Assembly (NCBI RefSeq): GCF_963082655.1
Contig: NC_081555.1
Location: 22,818,643 to 22,882,642 of the forward strand
DNA from: Stomoxys calcitrans
Lineage: Eukaryota; Arthropoda; Insecta; Diptera; Muscidae
Reading direction: 5' to 3'
DNA: 64,000 nucleotides
Part shown: piece after piece, positions 1 through 11,600 of the stretch
How positions within the stretch are numbered: the stretch's first letter is position 1
How the letters are laid out: every line of letters begins with the position of its first letter
Made by a program: the position numbers and the translations under genes
The notes under the pieces: model-generated
What the model was told of the DNA's origin: nothing
Seen by the model: the letters and a program-made list of their open reading frames with translations, nothing else
The model's database searches: none

Positions 1-275
1 TTAGAAAAAAGTATCCCGAACATAACAAAGTACTTAAACCCTGCCGCTGACATCATTGGGTGGTATAACGTGTGGCGCCAACATTTCTAGCAAACATAAC
101 TCTAAAATACTTGTGATAAACTTCAATAAAATAAATACATAATTGCTCACAGCCATAGGTCAGTGAATCATCATGGTAAAATAGAAACTTTTAAGATATT
201 TTCCAGCTGTAGTCTATTAAGTAAAATTGAGTTTTAAGAAACACACAAAAATATACCAACGATACTATTTATACC
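1..275. other. Unassigned AT-rich DNA
   Basis: No coding frame, RNA gene or recognisable repeat boundary is visible. It precedes the first dispersed-repeat copy. Confidence 0.5.
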
Positions 276-1262
276 CACCACCGAAGAATGGGGGTTTATT
301 CATTTTGTCATTCCGTTTACAACACATTGAAATATCCATTTCCGTATATATATTCTAGAAGTATATATATTCTAGAAGTATATATATTCTAGAAGTATAT
401 ATATTCTAGAAGTATATATATTCTAGATCAGCGTAAAAATCTAAGACGATCTAGCCATGTCCGTCTGTCTGTTAAAATCACTCTACAGTCTTTAAAAATA
501 GAGATATTGAGCTGAAATTTTGCACAGATTATTTTTTGTCCATAAGCAGGTTAAGTTCGAAGATGGGCTATATCGGACTATATCTTGATATAGCCCCCAT
601 ATAGACCGATTTGCCGGTTCAAGGTCTTAGGCCCATAAAAGCCACTTTTATTATCCGATTTTGCTGAAATTTGGAGCAGTGAGTTGTGTTAGGCCAGTCA
701 ACATCCCTCTTCAATTTGGCCCAGATCGGTCCAGATTTGGATATAGCTGCCATATAGACCGATCTCTCGATGTAAGGTTTTGGGCCCATAAAAGGCGCAT
801 TTATTGTCCGATGTCGCCGAAATTTGGGACAGTGAGTTGTGTTAGGCCAGTCGACATCCCTCTTCAATTTGGCCCAGATCGGTCCAGGTTTGGATATAGC
901 TGCCACATAGACCGACCTCTCGATTTAAAGTCTTGGGCCCATAAAAGGCACATTTATAATTCGATTTTGCTGAAATTTGGCGCAATGCCTTATGTTAGGC
1001 TTTTCGACATCCATGTCGTATATGGTTCAGATCGGTCTATATTTGAATATGGCTACCAAAAGGACCAATATTTTGTTCTACAAAATTGAACAATGACTTG
1101 TACTTATAAGGCCTTTCAATATCCGTTTTGAATTTGGTCCAAAGCGGACCATATTTCAATAAAGCTTCTATGGGGGCATAAATAATGCATTTTTCACGGG
1201 AATATGACGAAAGGTGGTTTACATATATACCTGAGGTGGTGGGTATCCAACGCCTTTTTACT
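276..1262 (-). repeat. Dispersed repeat A, copy 1, with ~153-bp subrepeats
   Basis: The copy opens with ATACCCACCACCG and near its end shows GGTGGTGGGTAT, so the termini are inverted. It stops at a TTACTTGTTT end also seen in other copies. Inside, a unit containing CAGATCGGTC, a GATATAGCTGCCATATAGACC-like stretch and a GCCCATAAAAG motif recurs with spacing of about 152-153 bp (anchors near 721, 874 and 1026). The small open frames on both strands only reflect this periodicity and are not genes. Confidence 0.75.
344..428. repeat. 17-bp tandem repeat, five units
   Basis: Five head-to-tail units of GTATATATATTCTAGAA. The sister copy of repeat A near 5275-5292 has a single related unit, so this is a local expansion inside the dispersed repeat. 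Confidence 0.9.
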
Positions 1263-1368
1263 TGTTTTTTTTTTTTAATTCTATAGAAATAAAAAGCTGA
1301 TGAAATCTTTTATAGAACATTTTGACATTAAGGATGTAGTGTTTAGTGACATTTGTCTTTCATCTCTG

Positions 1369-1472
1369 GAGAAAACTCGTGTATCGGCGTTTTTAAAGTT
1401 TACATAGAAAAATAAGCCAACAAGAGGAGACAAGTTTCCCACTTCTGGACATTTTTCTAAATATTCGGCTTA
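1369..1472. repeat. Left arm of a ~105-bp inverted repeat
   Basis: The reverse complement of this stretch matches 3281-3388 almost base for base. The arms flank about 1.8 kb that holds an antisense LINE fragment. They could be ends of one composite element or two opposed copies of a short repeat. Confidence 0.8.
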
Positions 1473-1529
1473 CAAGCATCAGAAATAACACATGACGAAC
1501 ACATGACGACATTGCGACGATGTTGAAGG

Positions 1530-2680
1530 GAGGCAATATAGTTGAATACCCTACTGTCCCCAATCAACGCCATTGCCCTCCTCTATACAATATCCTGTAG
1601 CTCCAGGGATGATTTTGAATCTCCAGCGCATACATGTGAGTTGTACTCCATTTGCGGCCTTGTGAAAGTGGTATAGATGTTAAGAAGATCAGAAGGAGTA
1701 TGTAATTCTTACGCCGTTTAAGGAAGCCTAAGCATTTGAATGCTTCTTTCGACACTTCAAATATATGTTTTACCCAACGGACATCACTTTGCATTTTCAT
1801 GCTCAGAACATCAAGAGCTTATGATTGCTCAACATCAATACCGTTAATAGACAAAGATGATCGTAATGGGTCAGCGAATATCGTATGTGTGACAACAAAC
1901 AGCACTGAGTCTTCCATGCACATTAAAATCTACTCGATTCATTCGTCCCCACTCAGAAATGACCAGCAATCCCTGGCAAAGTGTATCGTTCATAACCCAC
2001 CTCTTGTCCTCAATCTCTCGAAGACTCGGCCTATGGTCGAATGAGTACGTATGACAGAGATTGCTGTCATCCTCATATGCGATAGATCGCATTCGATGTC
2101 TGACTAAACAGATCGTTGATGAAAATAAGTTAAAGCAAAAGGAGAAGGAGAAAGAACAAAGCCCTGGAGTATACCTGTGGTCAATTTTTGCTCATTGGAT
2201 GAGAAGCCATCTTTAACGACTCGGTACTGCGATATCTGAGAAAGCTCGAAATAAATAGTACGAAGCCATTACCGACACTAAATGTGACATGCTTTGATAG
2301 TAGTGCACCGTGCCAGACCCTATCAAATGCCTTGGAGATATCCAGAGCTAGAACCTTACTCTCACCAAACTGGTTGATTGAGCGGCTCTTACGTTAGGCA
2401 GATATGCCATGAGGTTGCCCGCGATATCTGCGGAACCCATGCTGTTAGTCGCTAAGAAGACCATTAGACTCTAAATACCTCACAAGATGGTTATGTCGGT
2501 TAAAGTTGTCATCACCAAACTGGTTGATTGAGCGACTCCTACGTTCCGGCAGAAATGCCATGAGGTCGCCCGTAGAGCGATTTCTGCGGAACAACAGTAT
2601 GGGGTCCTTAAAAGGCCATTAGACTCTAAATGCCTCACAAGATGGTAATGTCGGTTAAAGTTGTTATCAAACTATTTTCG
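1530..2680 (-). mobile_element. Degenerate non-LTR retrotransposon (reverse transcriptase fragment)
   Basis: Read on the minus strand with frame changes, the translation shows reverse transcriptase hallmarks in order: a VLALDISKAFDRVWH-like block (about 2360-2300), a YADDSNLCHSY-like active-site region (the equivalent here reads AYEDDSNLCHTY, about 2090-2050), then a CLGFLKRRK segment and RILYRGGQWR near 1740-1565, typical of the region after the catalytic domain. Stops and frameshifts break it throughout, so it is a dead fragment. A 150-bp direct duplication lies inside it. Confidence 0.75.
2363..2668. repeat. 150-bp direct duplication inside the LINE fragment
   Basis: CACCAAACTGGTTGATTGAG begins at 2363 and again at 2513; similarity continues through CCTCACAAGATGG and ATGTCGGTTAAAGTTGT in both units. 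It is a tandem duplication of degenerate LINE DNA. Confidence 0.8.
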
Positions 2681-2689
2681 TTTTTGTAT

Positions 2690-3280
2690 TTTAATTTCCT
2701 TAAAATTGTTTACATCTACATACATGTATAGTCTTGAAATTTGGTTAAGACTATTTCTTCTGACTATATCATTTATCTAAAATGATGTTTCATGTTACTT
2801 TCATGCACAAACTCGAAAAAAGTGCGACATAAGTTCAAGCAAAAAAAGTTGAAAATAATTTTGTGTTTTTGCCAAGCACACAAACGATATGTATCATATA
2901 TACGTCTTTTTGTTGTTCAGTGACTTATAATCAAATTTAGTAAGGAATATTTTTGTCTTTGATACATCCTCCTAAAATTAAGTTTTATTGGCAAATCTAG
3001 CACCAACTTAGAAAAAATAATACTTTAACCCTTAAATGTTCTTTACAATTTTACTGATTTCTAGCTTTCAGGTTAATTTTCATAGCGAAAATTTTTGTAG
3101 AATATTTTGATCAACCACTAATTCATTTTAAATGAGTTTTAAACGTTTTTTTTAAGGGACCAAAAAGACCAAAATACCTTTAGTGAGTCGCTTGAGGGTT
3201 AAAATGTTGTACAATAATATTGCCCGCAGTCTTGTCAGTGATATTGCCGAATACACTATACACCTTAAATGAAAGTTACC
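2690..3280. other. AT-rich spacer without a gene
   Basis: No reading frame with codon structure, RNA gene or known repeat is visible. Confidence 0.5.
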
Positions 3281-3390
3281 GTAAGCCGAATATTTAGAAA
3301 AATATCCAGAAGTGGGAAACTTGTCTCCTCTTGTTGGGTTATTTTTCCATGTAAACTTTAAACACGCCGATACACGTGTTTTCTCTTTTT
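3281..3390. repeat. Right arm of the ~105-bp inverted repeat
   Basis: Near-exact reverse complement of 1369-1472. The 87-aa open frame here is an accident of the repeat. Confidence 0.8.
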
Positions 3391-3429
3391 GCCCCTTCTT
3401 CCATAATCCGTGCATTTCTTACCTCTCAT

Positions 3430-4600
3430 TATAACCACTACCGTAGGATACATTCATTTAGTCATTCCGTTTGCAACACATCGAAATATCAATTTCCGAC
3501 CCTACAAATTATACATATTTCGGATCGTCGTAAAATTCTAACGACTTCCGTGTGTCTGTCCGTCCGTCTGTTGTAATCACTCTATAGCCTTCAAAAATTG
3601 AGATATTGAGCTGAAACAGAACAGATACGTCTTTTCCAAATCGAACCATATTTGGATATAGCTGCTATATATATTTTTTTATCCGATTTCGCCGAAATTC
3701 GAAACAGTGAGTAGTTTAAGACCTCCCGACATCTGACCCAAATATGGTTCAGATCGGACTATATTTAGATATAGCTATCATATGGACCGATCTGCCAATA
3801 AAGGGTCTGAAGCCCATAAAAACTTTATTTATTACCCTGAATTCGCTGAAATTTGAAACAATACGTTATTTAAAGCCTCCCGACATCTGACCTAAATATG
3901 GTTCAGTTCGGACTACATAAAGATATAGCTGTCATATAGACCGATCTCCAGATAAAGGGTCTGAAGCCCATAACAGCTTTATTTTTTAACCGATTTCGCG
4001 GAAATTTGAAACTGTGGGTACTTTTACGTCTCCCAACATAGGACCCATATATAGTTCAGATCGGACTACATTTAGATATAGCTGCCATATAGGCCGATCT
4101 GTCGATAAAAGGTCTGAAGCCCATAAAAGCCTAATTTATTACCCGATTTCGCTGAAATTTGAAACAGTGGGTAGTTCTAGGTCTCCCGATATCCGACCCA
4201 AATATGGTTCGGATCGGACTATATTTAGATAAAGCAGCCATACAGACCGATAAAGGGTCTTAAGCCCATAAAAGCTTTTTTTTTATCCGATTTCGCTGAA
4301 ATATGAAACAGTGAATAGTTTTAGGCCACCCAACATCCGACCCAAATATGGTAAAAATAGGACTGTATTTAAATATAGCTGTCATATAGACAGATATGCC
4401 GGTTGAGGGTCTGAAGCTCATAATTTTGTTGAAATTTGATATACAATACAACATTTAACAGTGACTTATATTTATTAGACCACTCAATGTCCGTGCCGAA
4501 TTTGGGTGCATAAGTTATCCAATTTTCAACGGATTGTGCGGACGAAAGGGGGTTTACATATATATACCCGAGTTTGGGGGTATGTTTACTTGTTTTTTGT
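3430..4600 (-). repeat. Dispersed repeat A, copy 2
   Basis: Same family as 276-1262. Anchors of the AGATCGGACT motif lie near 3751, 3905, 4058 and 4211, giving a period of about 153 bp over at least four units. The copy ends in GTTTACTTGTTT. Open frames in it are not genes. Confidence 0.75.
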
Positions 4601-5180
4601 TGTATTCCGCAGTGTAATTTGGGTTTATCATGGTTTTTAACTGATTCCTTCTCAATTTTGTCCAGTTTAATCGACCCATGTTCCTCCCAAATCTAGCGTA
4701 TTGCAAATATCAGTTTGATAATGGATTTGCCTTAACTGCTAACCTTAAAAACATTGTTATTGATAATTTTTTGTGTATTATAACCAGTTTTCCTTAAAAG
4801 ATAAACAATATGTAATAATATAGTTTGTAATGTAATGTAATAGTTTATTCAACAATAATGACACTGCAAAAATATATTTACTGCTATTTTTAAATTTTAA
4901 CTGATAAATTAAACTGGATTGCAGTTCCTCGTTAATATGTGCTGCCCCTTGTATGGATTAAAGATGTCACAGTGTCCCAAATATAAAGTTAAGATATGTA
5001 CCTGAAAAAGCAAAAGTTTACAAATATAAACTGTATAAATATTTATAAATAAGAATATAAAGCAAAGTCGCATAGCGCCGACTATATTATACCCTACACC
5101 ACAAGTGAGCTCTTTGCCTAAATGAGCTAAATGAGAAACTAGTGCTAGACTCCCACCTCTACATTGAACTGTTGTGTGGA
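4601..5180. other. AT-rich spacer
   Basis: AT-rich DNA with no supported gene. It contains short TAATATAG/TAATAG-type runs only. Confidence 0.5.
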
Positions 5181-5189
5181 AGAGACTTT

Positions 5190-6152
5190 TTTATACCCAC
5201 CACCGAAGAATGGGGGTATATTCATTTTGTCATTCCATTTGCAATACATCGAAATATCCATTTTCGACCCTATAAAGTATATATATTCTCGATCAGCATA
5301 AAAATCAAAGACGATATAACCATGTCCGTCTTTCCATTTGTATGTCGAAATCACGCTACAGTCTTTAAAAATAGAGATATTGAGCTGAAACTTTGCACAG
5401 ATTATTTTTTGCTCATAAGCAGGTTAAGTTCGAAGATGTGCTTTATCGAACTACATCTTGATATAGCCCCCATATAGACCGATCCGCCGATTTGGGGTCT
5501 CAGGCCTACAAAAGCCACATTTATTATACGATTTTGCTGAAATTTGGGACAGAGAGTTGTGTTAGGCCAGTCAATATTCTTCTTCGATTTGGCCCAGATC
5601 GGTTCAGATTTGGATGTAGCTGCCATATAGACCGATCTCTTGATTTAAGGATTTGGACCCATAAAAGGCGCATTTATTGTCCGATTTCGCCATAATTTGG
5701 AACAGTGAGTTGTGTTAGGCCCTTCGACATCCATCTTCAATTTGACATCCATCTTTCAATTTAGACCGATCTCTCCTTTTAAGGTTTTGGGCCCATAAAA
5801 GACACATTTTGGGAAAGCGAGTTATGTTAAGGTCTTCAACAACTTTCTGCAATTTCGCCCAGATCGGTCCAGATTTGGATTAAAGGTTTTGACCCCATAA
5901 AAGGCACATTTATAATCCGATTTCGGTAAAATTTGACACATCCGTGTCGTATATGGTTCAGATCGGTCTAAATTTGGATATGGCTACCAAAACGTCCAAA
6001 ATTTTGTTCTACAAAATTGAACAATGACTTGTACTTATTAGACCACTCAATGTCCGTGTCGAATTTAGTCCAAATCGTACCATTTTTCGTTATAGCTGCT
6101 ATGCTATGAATCCAAAGTTCGGCCCGGCCAAACTTAACGCCTGTTTACTTGT
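5190..6152 (-). repeat. Dispersed repeat A, copy 3
   Basis: Opens with TATACCCACCACCGAAGAAT and ends with TTCGGCCCGGCCAAACTTAA followed by TTTACTTGTTT. The reverse complement of that end (AACAAGTAAA...GGCCGGGCCGAA) is the start of the oppositely oriented copy near 44146, which fixes the element's terminus. Confidence 0.75.
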
Positions 6153-6289
6153 TTATTTTCCTACCCAAAATCTTCCGTCACATCCTAATAAGTATTTTTG
6201 CTTTCGTATGCTTGAAATGGAGCCTGACTCCGACGAAAGTCCACTATCTCTATAGGAATGTGATTAGGACCTATAGTTACTTACTCCTC

Positions 6290-6610
6290 GAAGTATGGTA
6301 GACGGCTGTGCAAAGCAAGTGCAACAAAAGAAGATTCTAACAGGTTTAGAGAACGTGTGCCTTGGCATAGGTAGGGCAATGAAACCCAACCCTACTAGGG
6401 CACTGAAGACGATTACAGATTACAGATTATGTATGACGCAGCCACTGCGGCTGTGAAGCTTAAGTCGTTTAGGGAATTAATTGAGAATAGAAGCAAGTCA
6501 TGTGATCGCGGGATAATCGAGGCGATGGCGCTGGTGCCGAACGAAGTCTTTGACGATGTCCTACTTAATGAAAAATTTGCCAAAGACCCCCCATATAGTA
6601 TATACGTATA
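6290..6610 (+). mobile_element. LINE fragment, region after the reverse transcriptase domain
   Basis: Plus-strand translation resembles the stretch that follows the catalytic domain in I/R1-like LINEs: CLGIGRAMKPNPTRAL, then after a break MYDAATAAVKLKSFREL. Stops interrupt it, so it is a remnant. The family assignment is by eye only. Confidence 0.5.
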
Positions 6611-6773
6611 TTCTTTACTGTAATGATCTAGCCATGTCCGTCCATCTGTTTGACGAAATCACGTAGCGGTCGAAGGAATAAAAGTATCTACTTCGAATTT
6701 TCCACACATACTTCTTATTGATGTAGGTGGTTGGGGATAACAGATTTGGATTTAGCTTTTATATAAAGTGGTG

Positions 6774-6860
6774 GAGGCCACCGTAGCCCATAGGTAAGCA
6801 CGTCCGCCTATAATGCTGAACCCGTGGGTCCGAATCCTGGCGAGATCGTCTGAAAAAAAT
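6774..6860 (+). mobile_element. tRNA-derived SINE, 5' head only
   Basis: A tRNA-like head with an A-box-like stretch (GTAGCCCATAGGTAAGCACG) and a B-box-like GGGTCCGAATCC. It matches the heads of the longer SINE copies at 18342 and 29960 but lacks their body. Confidence 0.65.
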
Positions 6861-7190
6861 TTTCGAATACATATATGGCAGCTATATCTAAATCTGAATT
6901 GATTTCTTTGAAATTCACCAGTGATATTAAGAGTTATAAGAAAATCCTTACTACCGAGTTTCGAGAGAACCGGTTAATAAATGAGCACTTTATTGCAATA
7001 TTTCTCAAAATCGAATGAACATATATATGGGAGCTATAAGCAAACTTCTCAGACAGACAGACGGACAGACAGACATAGCTAAATTGAGTCAGATAGTGAT
7101 TCTGAGTCGATCGGTACTTTATCAAGGGGTCTATCTCTCTGCCTTCTGGGCGTTACAAACAAATGCACTAAATTATAATAATATAATAAT
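6861..7190 (+). repeat. Dispersed repeat fragment related to repeat A/B
   Basis: Contains TATGGCAGCTATATCTAAAT, a CAGACAGACGGACAGACAGA run and TGATTCTGAGTCGATCGGTA, the pattern of the dispersed repeats that carry 'gacggacaga' and 'gatatagctgcc' motifs elsewhere here. No gene. Confidence 0.5.
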
Positions 7191-7199
7191 ATGGTTAGG

Positions 7200-8642
7200 T
7201 TAGGTTAAAAAGAGGCTGCAGATTTGAATCCACCCCATGCCACTATAAAGTAACCTCTAAAAAGAAAATTTTAAAAAAATTAAAAAAAAAAATATGGTTC
7301 ACACCTTGCCAAATTATGAAAAGGTCCTGAACAAAAATCGTTGAGTCTTAAACAATAAACTAGTATTCCTCCTCTCTAACCTATAACATCATCGAAGTGG
7401 TGTAAGGTATAATAAAATAAATAAAAAAAATATAGATATATATATGATATACAAATACCTTGTTGGGCGAATACTTTTTATGAACCTTTCTAGCCTTGGC
7501 GAAGAAACCCAAAGAGGATTTTTTCATAGTTGCTTAACTTAAAATAACATTTTTAAAACTAAAATATTAAAAAAAAACAACTTACAAGCTATGCATTTTT
7601 TGTTGTTATTGTGTCGTAGCTACTAACTACAATGCAAATCTATAAACAAATGCACATTGTCCACGGTTGGCGAATAAAAGTAATTAAATCCAATTAACCA
7701 AATTGTGATAAGAAAGGGAAACAACATGTATGTAAATTTTTTTTCTTGTGGTGTTATATTTTACTTTATATTTTTTTTCTTTGTCTTTTTGGATGTTTTT
7801 TTTGTTTTCTTCCATTTTTTCATTTTGTTTTTGGTTTGTTAAATTTTGGTTTGGGAATAAGCATTTGTTGTTATTTAATCTTTGGTATAATTTTATTTAG
7901 TTGTTGTTGTTGGTTGTTATTTTAAATATTAATATATTAATTTATGTATATATATATATATATATAGAATATTTTTTGTTTTGTTTTTCTGATTTTTGTT
8001 ATTTTGTTTCAAATGTAAGTAATTTGCCTAGTAAAAATTAATTATTTCTACTGCTACATCTGCCACCAAAATGCAATACATGTTAATATTTTTTTTTTGT
8101 TTTATGGTTTTCGGTTTACGATTTTTGTGTTTTTTGTTTTTTCATTCATAATTAAATATATGTAATAATATTATTCATTTAATAGTAATAATAATAATAA
8201 TAATGTTATTAATAGTTATAATAATAATAATTTATATTAATAATAATAATATTTTATATAATTCATTATAATATGTAGATATAATTTAAAATTTAAATTT
8301 TGGTATCTATTCGTTAATATATTGTTCCATAAATGTGCCTATATATTTGTTGTTGTTTGATGTTTCTTGTTGTTGGTTGCTTGGGTTTTTGTTGTTGTTG
8401 TTTGTTGTAGTTAAAGTTAAAGTTACAAGGTTACAGGTTGAAGAGAAGAAAGTTTTGTTGGTGGTGTTACACATTGATTGTGTGGTTAGTTGTTGTTGTT
8501 GTTGTGGTCATCATCATCATCATATGCAGCTTGCCATCACCAACTCCATCAGCAGCAGCAGCAGCAGGAATATATATGCATGTATATTATGTATTGTAAG
8601 TATTATAATGACCACCTTACTAATGATCGGCCGGAATTGGCA
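7200..8642 (-). other. AT-rich 3' flank / probable 3' UTR of Cadps
   Basis: This is downstream of the Cadps stop codon on the minus strand. It is very T-rich on the plus strand (A-rich in the transcript), with TTG/TTA trinucleotide runs, a TAATAATAAT block at about 8185-8255 and a (TA)n run near 7950. TTTATT at 7892-7897 is AATAAA on the minus strand. No competing gene is seen. Confidence 0.5.
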
Positions 8643-11600
8643 TTAGAACCAACCTCCAGTACCAAGTTTTGAGCTTAAGCCGCCGATACCCTTACCGAGG
8701 AGATTACCGACGCGACCGGCCACAACGTTGGTAACAGCCGCCGCCTGTGCCGTAACATCTTTCGGCTGTGGCATTCTAACGCGTGGCCCGGGTTCCTCAA
8801 CGACACCCTCCTCCTCGGTGCCGTCGAGTGCTCTACCACTGCCATCCTCGAGAGTTTCATCACCTTCTGCAACATCCGGCATGGTTAGAGCACAAGTCGC
8901 TTCTTCGGTAGCCATACGTTGGGCAACAGTTTGATATGCTTTAGAATTTAGCTTTTCCTCCAACATACCCTGCAACTCAAAGTCCGAATAGATCTTTTTC
9001 ACAATGTGGGATAACGCCTGCACCTGAGCATAGTGGAGTGCATGATCCAAACGCTCAGAAAGCCAATTGCAAAGCATATTAATTTGCTGCGTGTACCATT
9101 GTTCGAAGAAATTCAATGTCCACAAGTCGTCGCCAATTTTGCCGCGTATCTGTTCCATATTATTGCGAAAGAATATAACATAACCTTGGCCAAGATCTTT
9201 GCCCGAGCTGGAGACATTTGTAAAGCTGAGAATCGAACCAATTAGGCTACCCTCGTCGTAGCGTGCCAATTTGGACAAAGTCGACTCTAGCACAGACATA
9301 AGTTTACCGCTGAGGCCTTGTGTCATAGCTACATTCGCTTTATCGAGCTGATCGTCAATTTTCGCATGAAATTTATACAGGTCAATTCCGTCAATTGTTG
9401 TCAATTTGAAGCTTTGATTTTTCGCATTTAATATCACATTTACCATGGCACACATTTCCGTGGGAACTATGTAATCGGTTGATGAGACAAAGACAATATT
9501 CTTCTTGAGCCATGATTGGAACGACGCATCCGTACGAGCTATGCATTGTTCGATCATTTCTGCTGCCATCATTTTTAGACGCTGTTCTAGATGCTGGCGG
9601 AATTCTTGCTCTGGCCAATGGAGATCGCGTATGAACGATTGTAAGGCATCGAGTTTCCAAAACAGGTCTTCGGATGTGGCACAACCATTGCCTTTGCTCT
9701 CCCAACGCTCCTTCTCGAAGCCTTTGTTGATGGACTGAGCTATCGATGACTCCATTAGGTCCACGTACCGGACAACCAATGGAGCGAATGTATCACGCAG
9801 ATGCTGATGGAAACGCCCGTTACGCAGATTGTCGTCGGCGCGCAAGTAATCGTTGAGAATTTGGAAGAGAGGGAAGGAGTCCCAGGTGTCCGGTGGTTGC
9901 TCCGATAAAACACGATCCATATCGACTGCGAAGAGTGACCAAAATATTTCGGCATGTTCCACCAGCAGATCACTGAACCAGGCGAATGCTTCGGCATAGT
10001 GTTCCTCGTTCTGCTGCTGCAAGTCCACACACAACTCAGCCAAATGAATCAAGTCTTCCAGTTTCTTCGCTGCAGGTACGGCAACTTCGCCGCGTAAATC
10101 TTCTTCGATTTTAGCTTCGGATGATAAGCGTGTATAATTAACCAAGGCCGCAGATTCTAAGCTCTTTTTAATCATTTGTCGCACCTCTTCGGGTGGCACC
10201 GGCGTCACGATGTCCTTCATTAGCACACGTTCCAACAGTGAGAGGGTCGCCTTCAGGGCACCCTCAGGCCGACCGAAGGGAAAGCAGAAGCGGAAATTTG
10301 TGATTTGATATTCGAGCAGGACGCGCAGGCGTTCTTTGATTTCGGTAAATTTCTCTTTCTCCTCGTGCGTAATACTACCAACGCCGTCTGGTCGATTTCC
10401 ATGGACATGGCTGGCGCAGAAGGCAAACGAGTAATGGATAAGGGTTGGATCAATCATGAAATCCTTTTCGGCACGGTCCAACAGATCAGAGAGATAACAC
10501 AAATGACGATAACAACCTCGTACACCGTAGCGAGCACAATATTCATCCAGCACAAACACTTGGCCGGGACTAAACCAACCTAGGGAAGCGTATTGATCAT
10601 TAAGGCGATATTCTAAAGCGAGATTTTGTAGCAATTTAAAGAAGAGTGCATGATCTAGAGAACATGGGTCGGCACTTATATAATCCTCCATGCCATGCTT
10701 GCGTGCCTTATCAGCATCACCCTGAATTTTCGATATGGCCGAATTTTTGTCCTGAGTAACTGGCGGTGTCGGTTTGTGTGATTGGCCAGTGGCGCGATAC
10801 ATTGCCATTACCCACAGACTGCATTCGTTTTCGTCATCACAGGCAAAGGCAATACTATCACCCTCTCGCACAGCGTTAAAGAAAAAACGGCCACCGTTGA
10901 GATCGGTGCCAAACATAAGGCTAGCGCTAGCTCCTTCGATATAATCGACAGTATAGCCGTCTAACTGCATCATTTCCGCCGGTTCGGACTTCTTCTCTTT
11001 GTAACTGCACATGGCAAAGGTGTATTGGGAGACTTGTACTAATACAAAATAACGTTTCTTCCACTTCTTCCATACAGATTTGCCAATAGCATACAAATGA
11101 CCGCAGTGCTTCATATTGGGGGGTTTCTCTAAACGACAGGCTATCTTAATGCGCAAATCTTGATCGGGCAGATTCTTCGCCACCACCATACGATGCCACT
11201 CAGGAGTTTTTGATGACAAAGCCGTGGGTTTTATCGTCACCTTACCCAATTCTTTGTCTTCTAAAGCTAGCATACCAGGGTTCTCAGTATACAATTTAAC
11301 CTTGACTACAGGCAATGGATGAGTCGTTGTAAAATCGCCCTGTGTGTCCCACATAGGCTTCGAGGCTTCGGCTTGGTCTGTTTGTAACTTCTCGCCATTC
11401 TCAACTTCCATGGTACAGTAGACGATGCGATTAGGAGCCAATGATTTCAACCCTTTCACTTCCATTACTATCACTTCCAATTGGAAACTTAAAACTACGT
11501 CCAATTTTGAAAGTTGCGTTATGCCTTCCTCGGAGTCTCCCTCCAATTTCGAGAGAGAGCCGTGAGAACGCAAAATCATCTTCAAAAATGAAGGCGTACT

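Noticed and set aside
661..1089. 142-codon repetitive plus-strand frame
   Set aside because: It follows the 153-bp subrepeats of repeat A and has no conserved frame in other copies.
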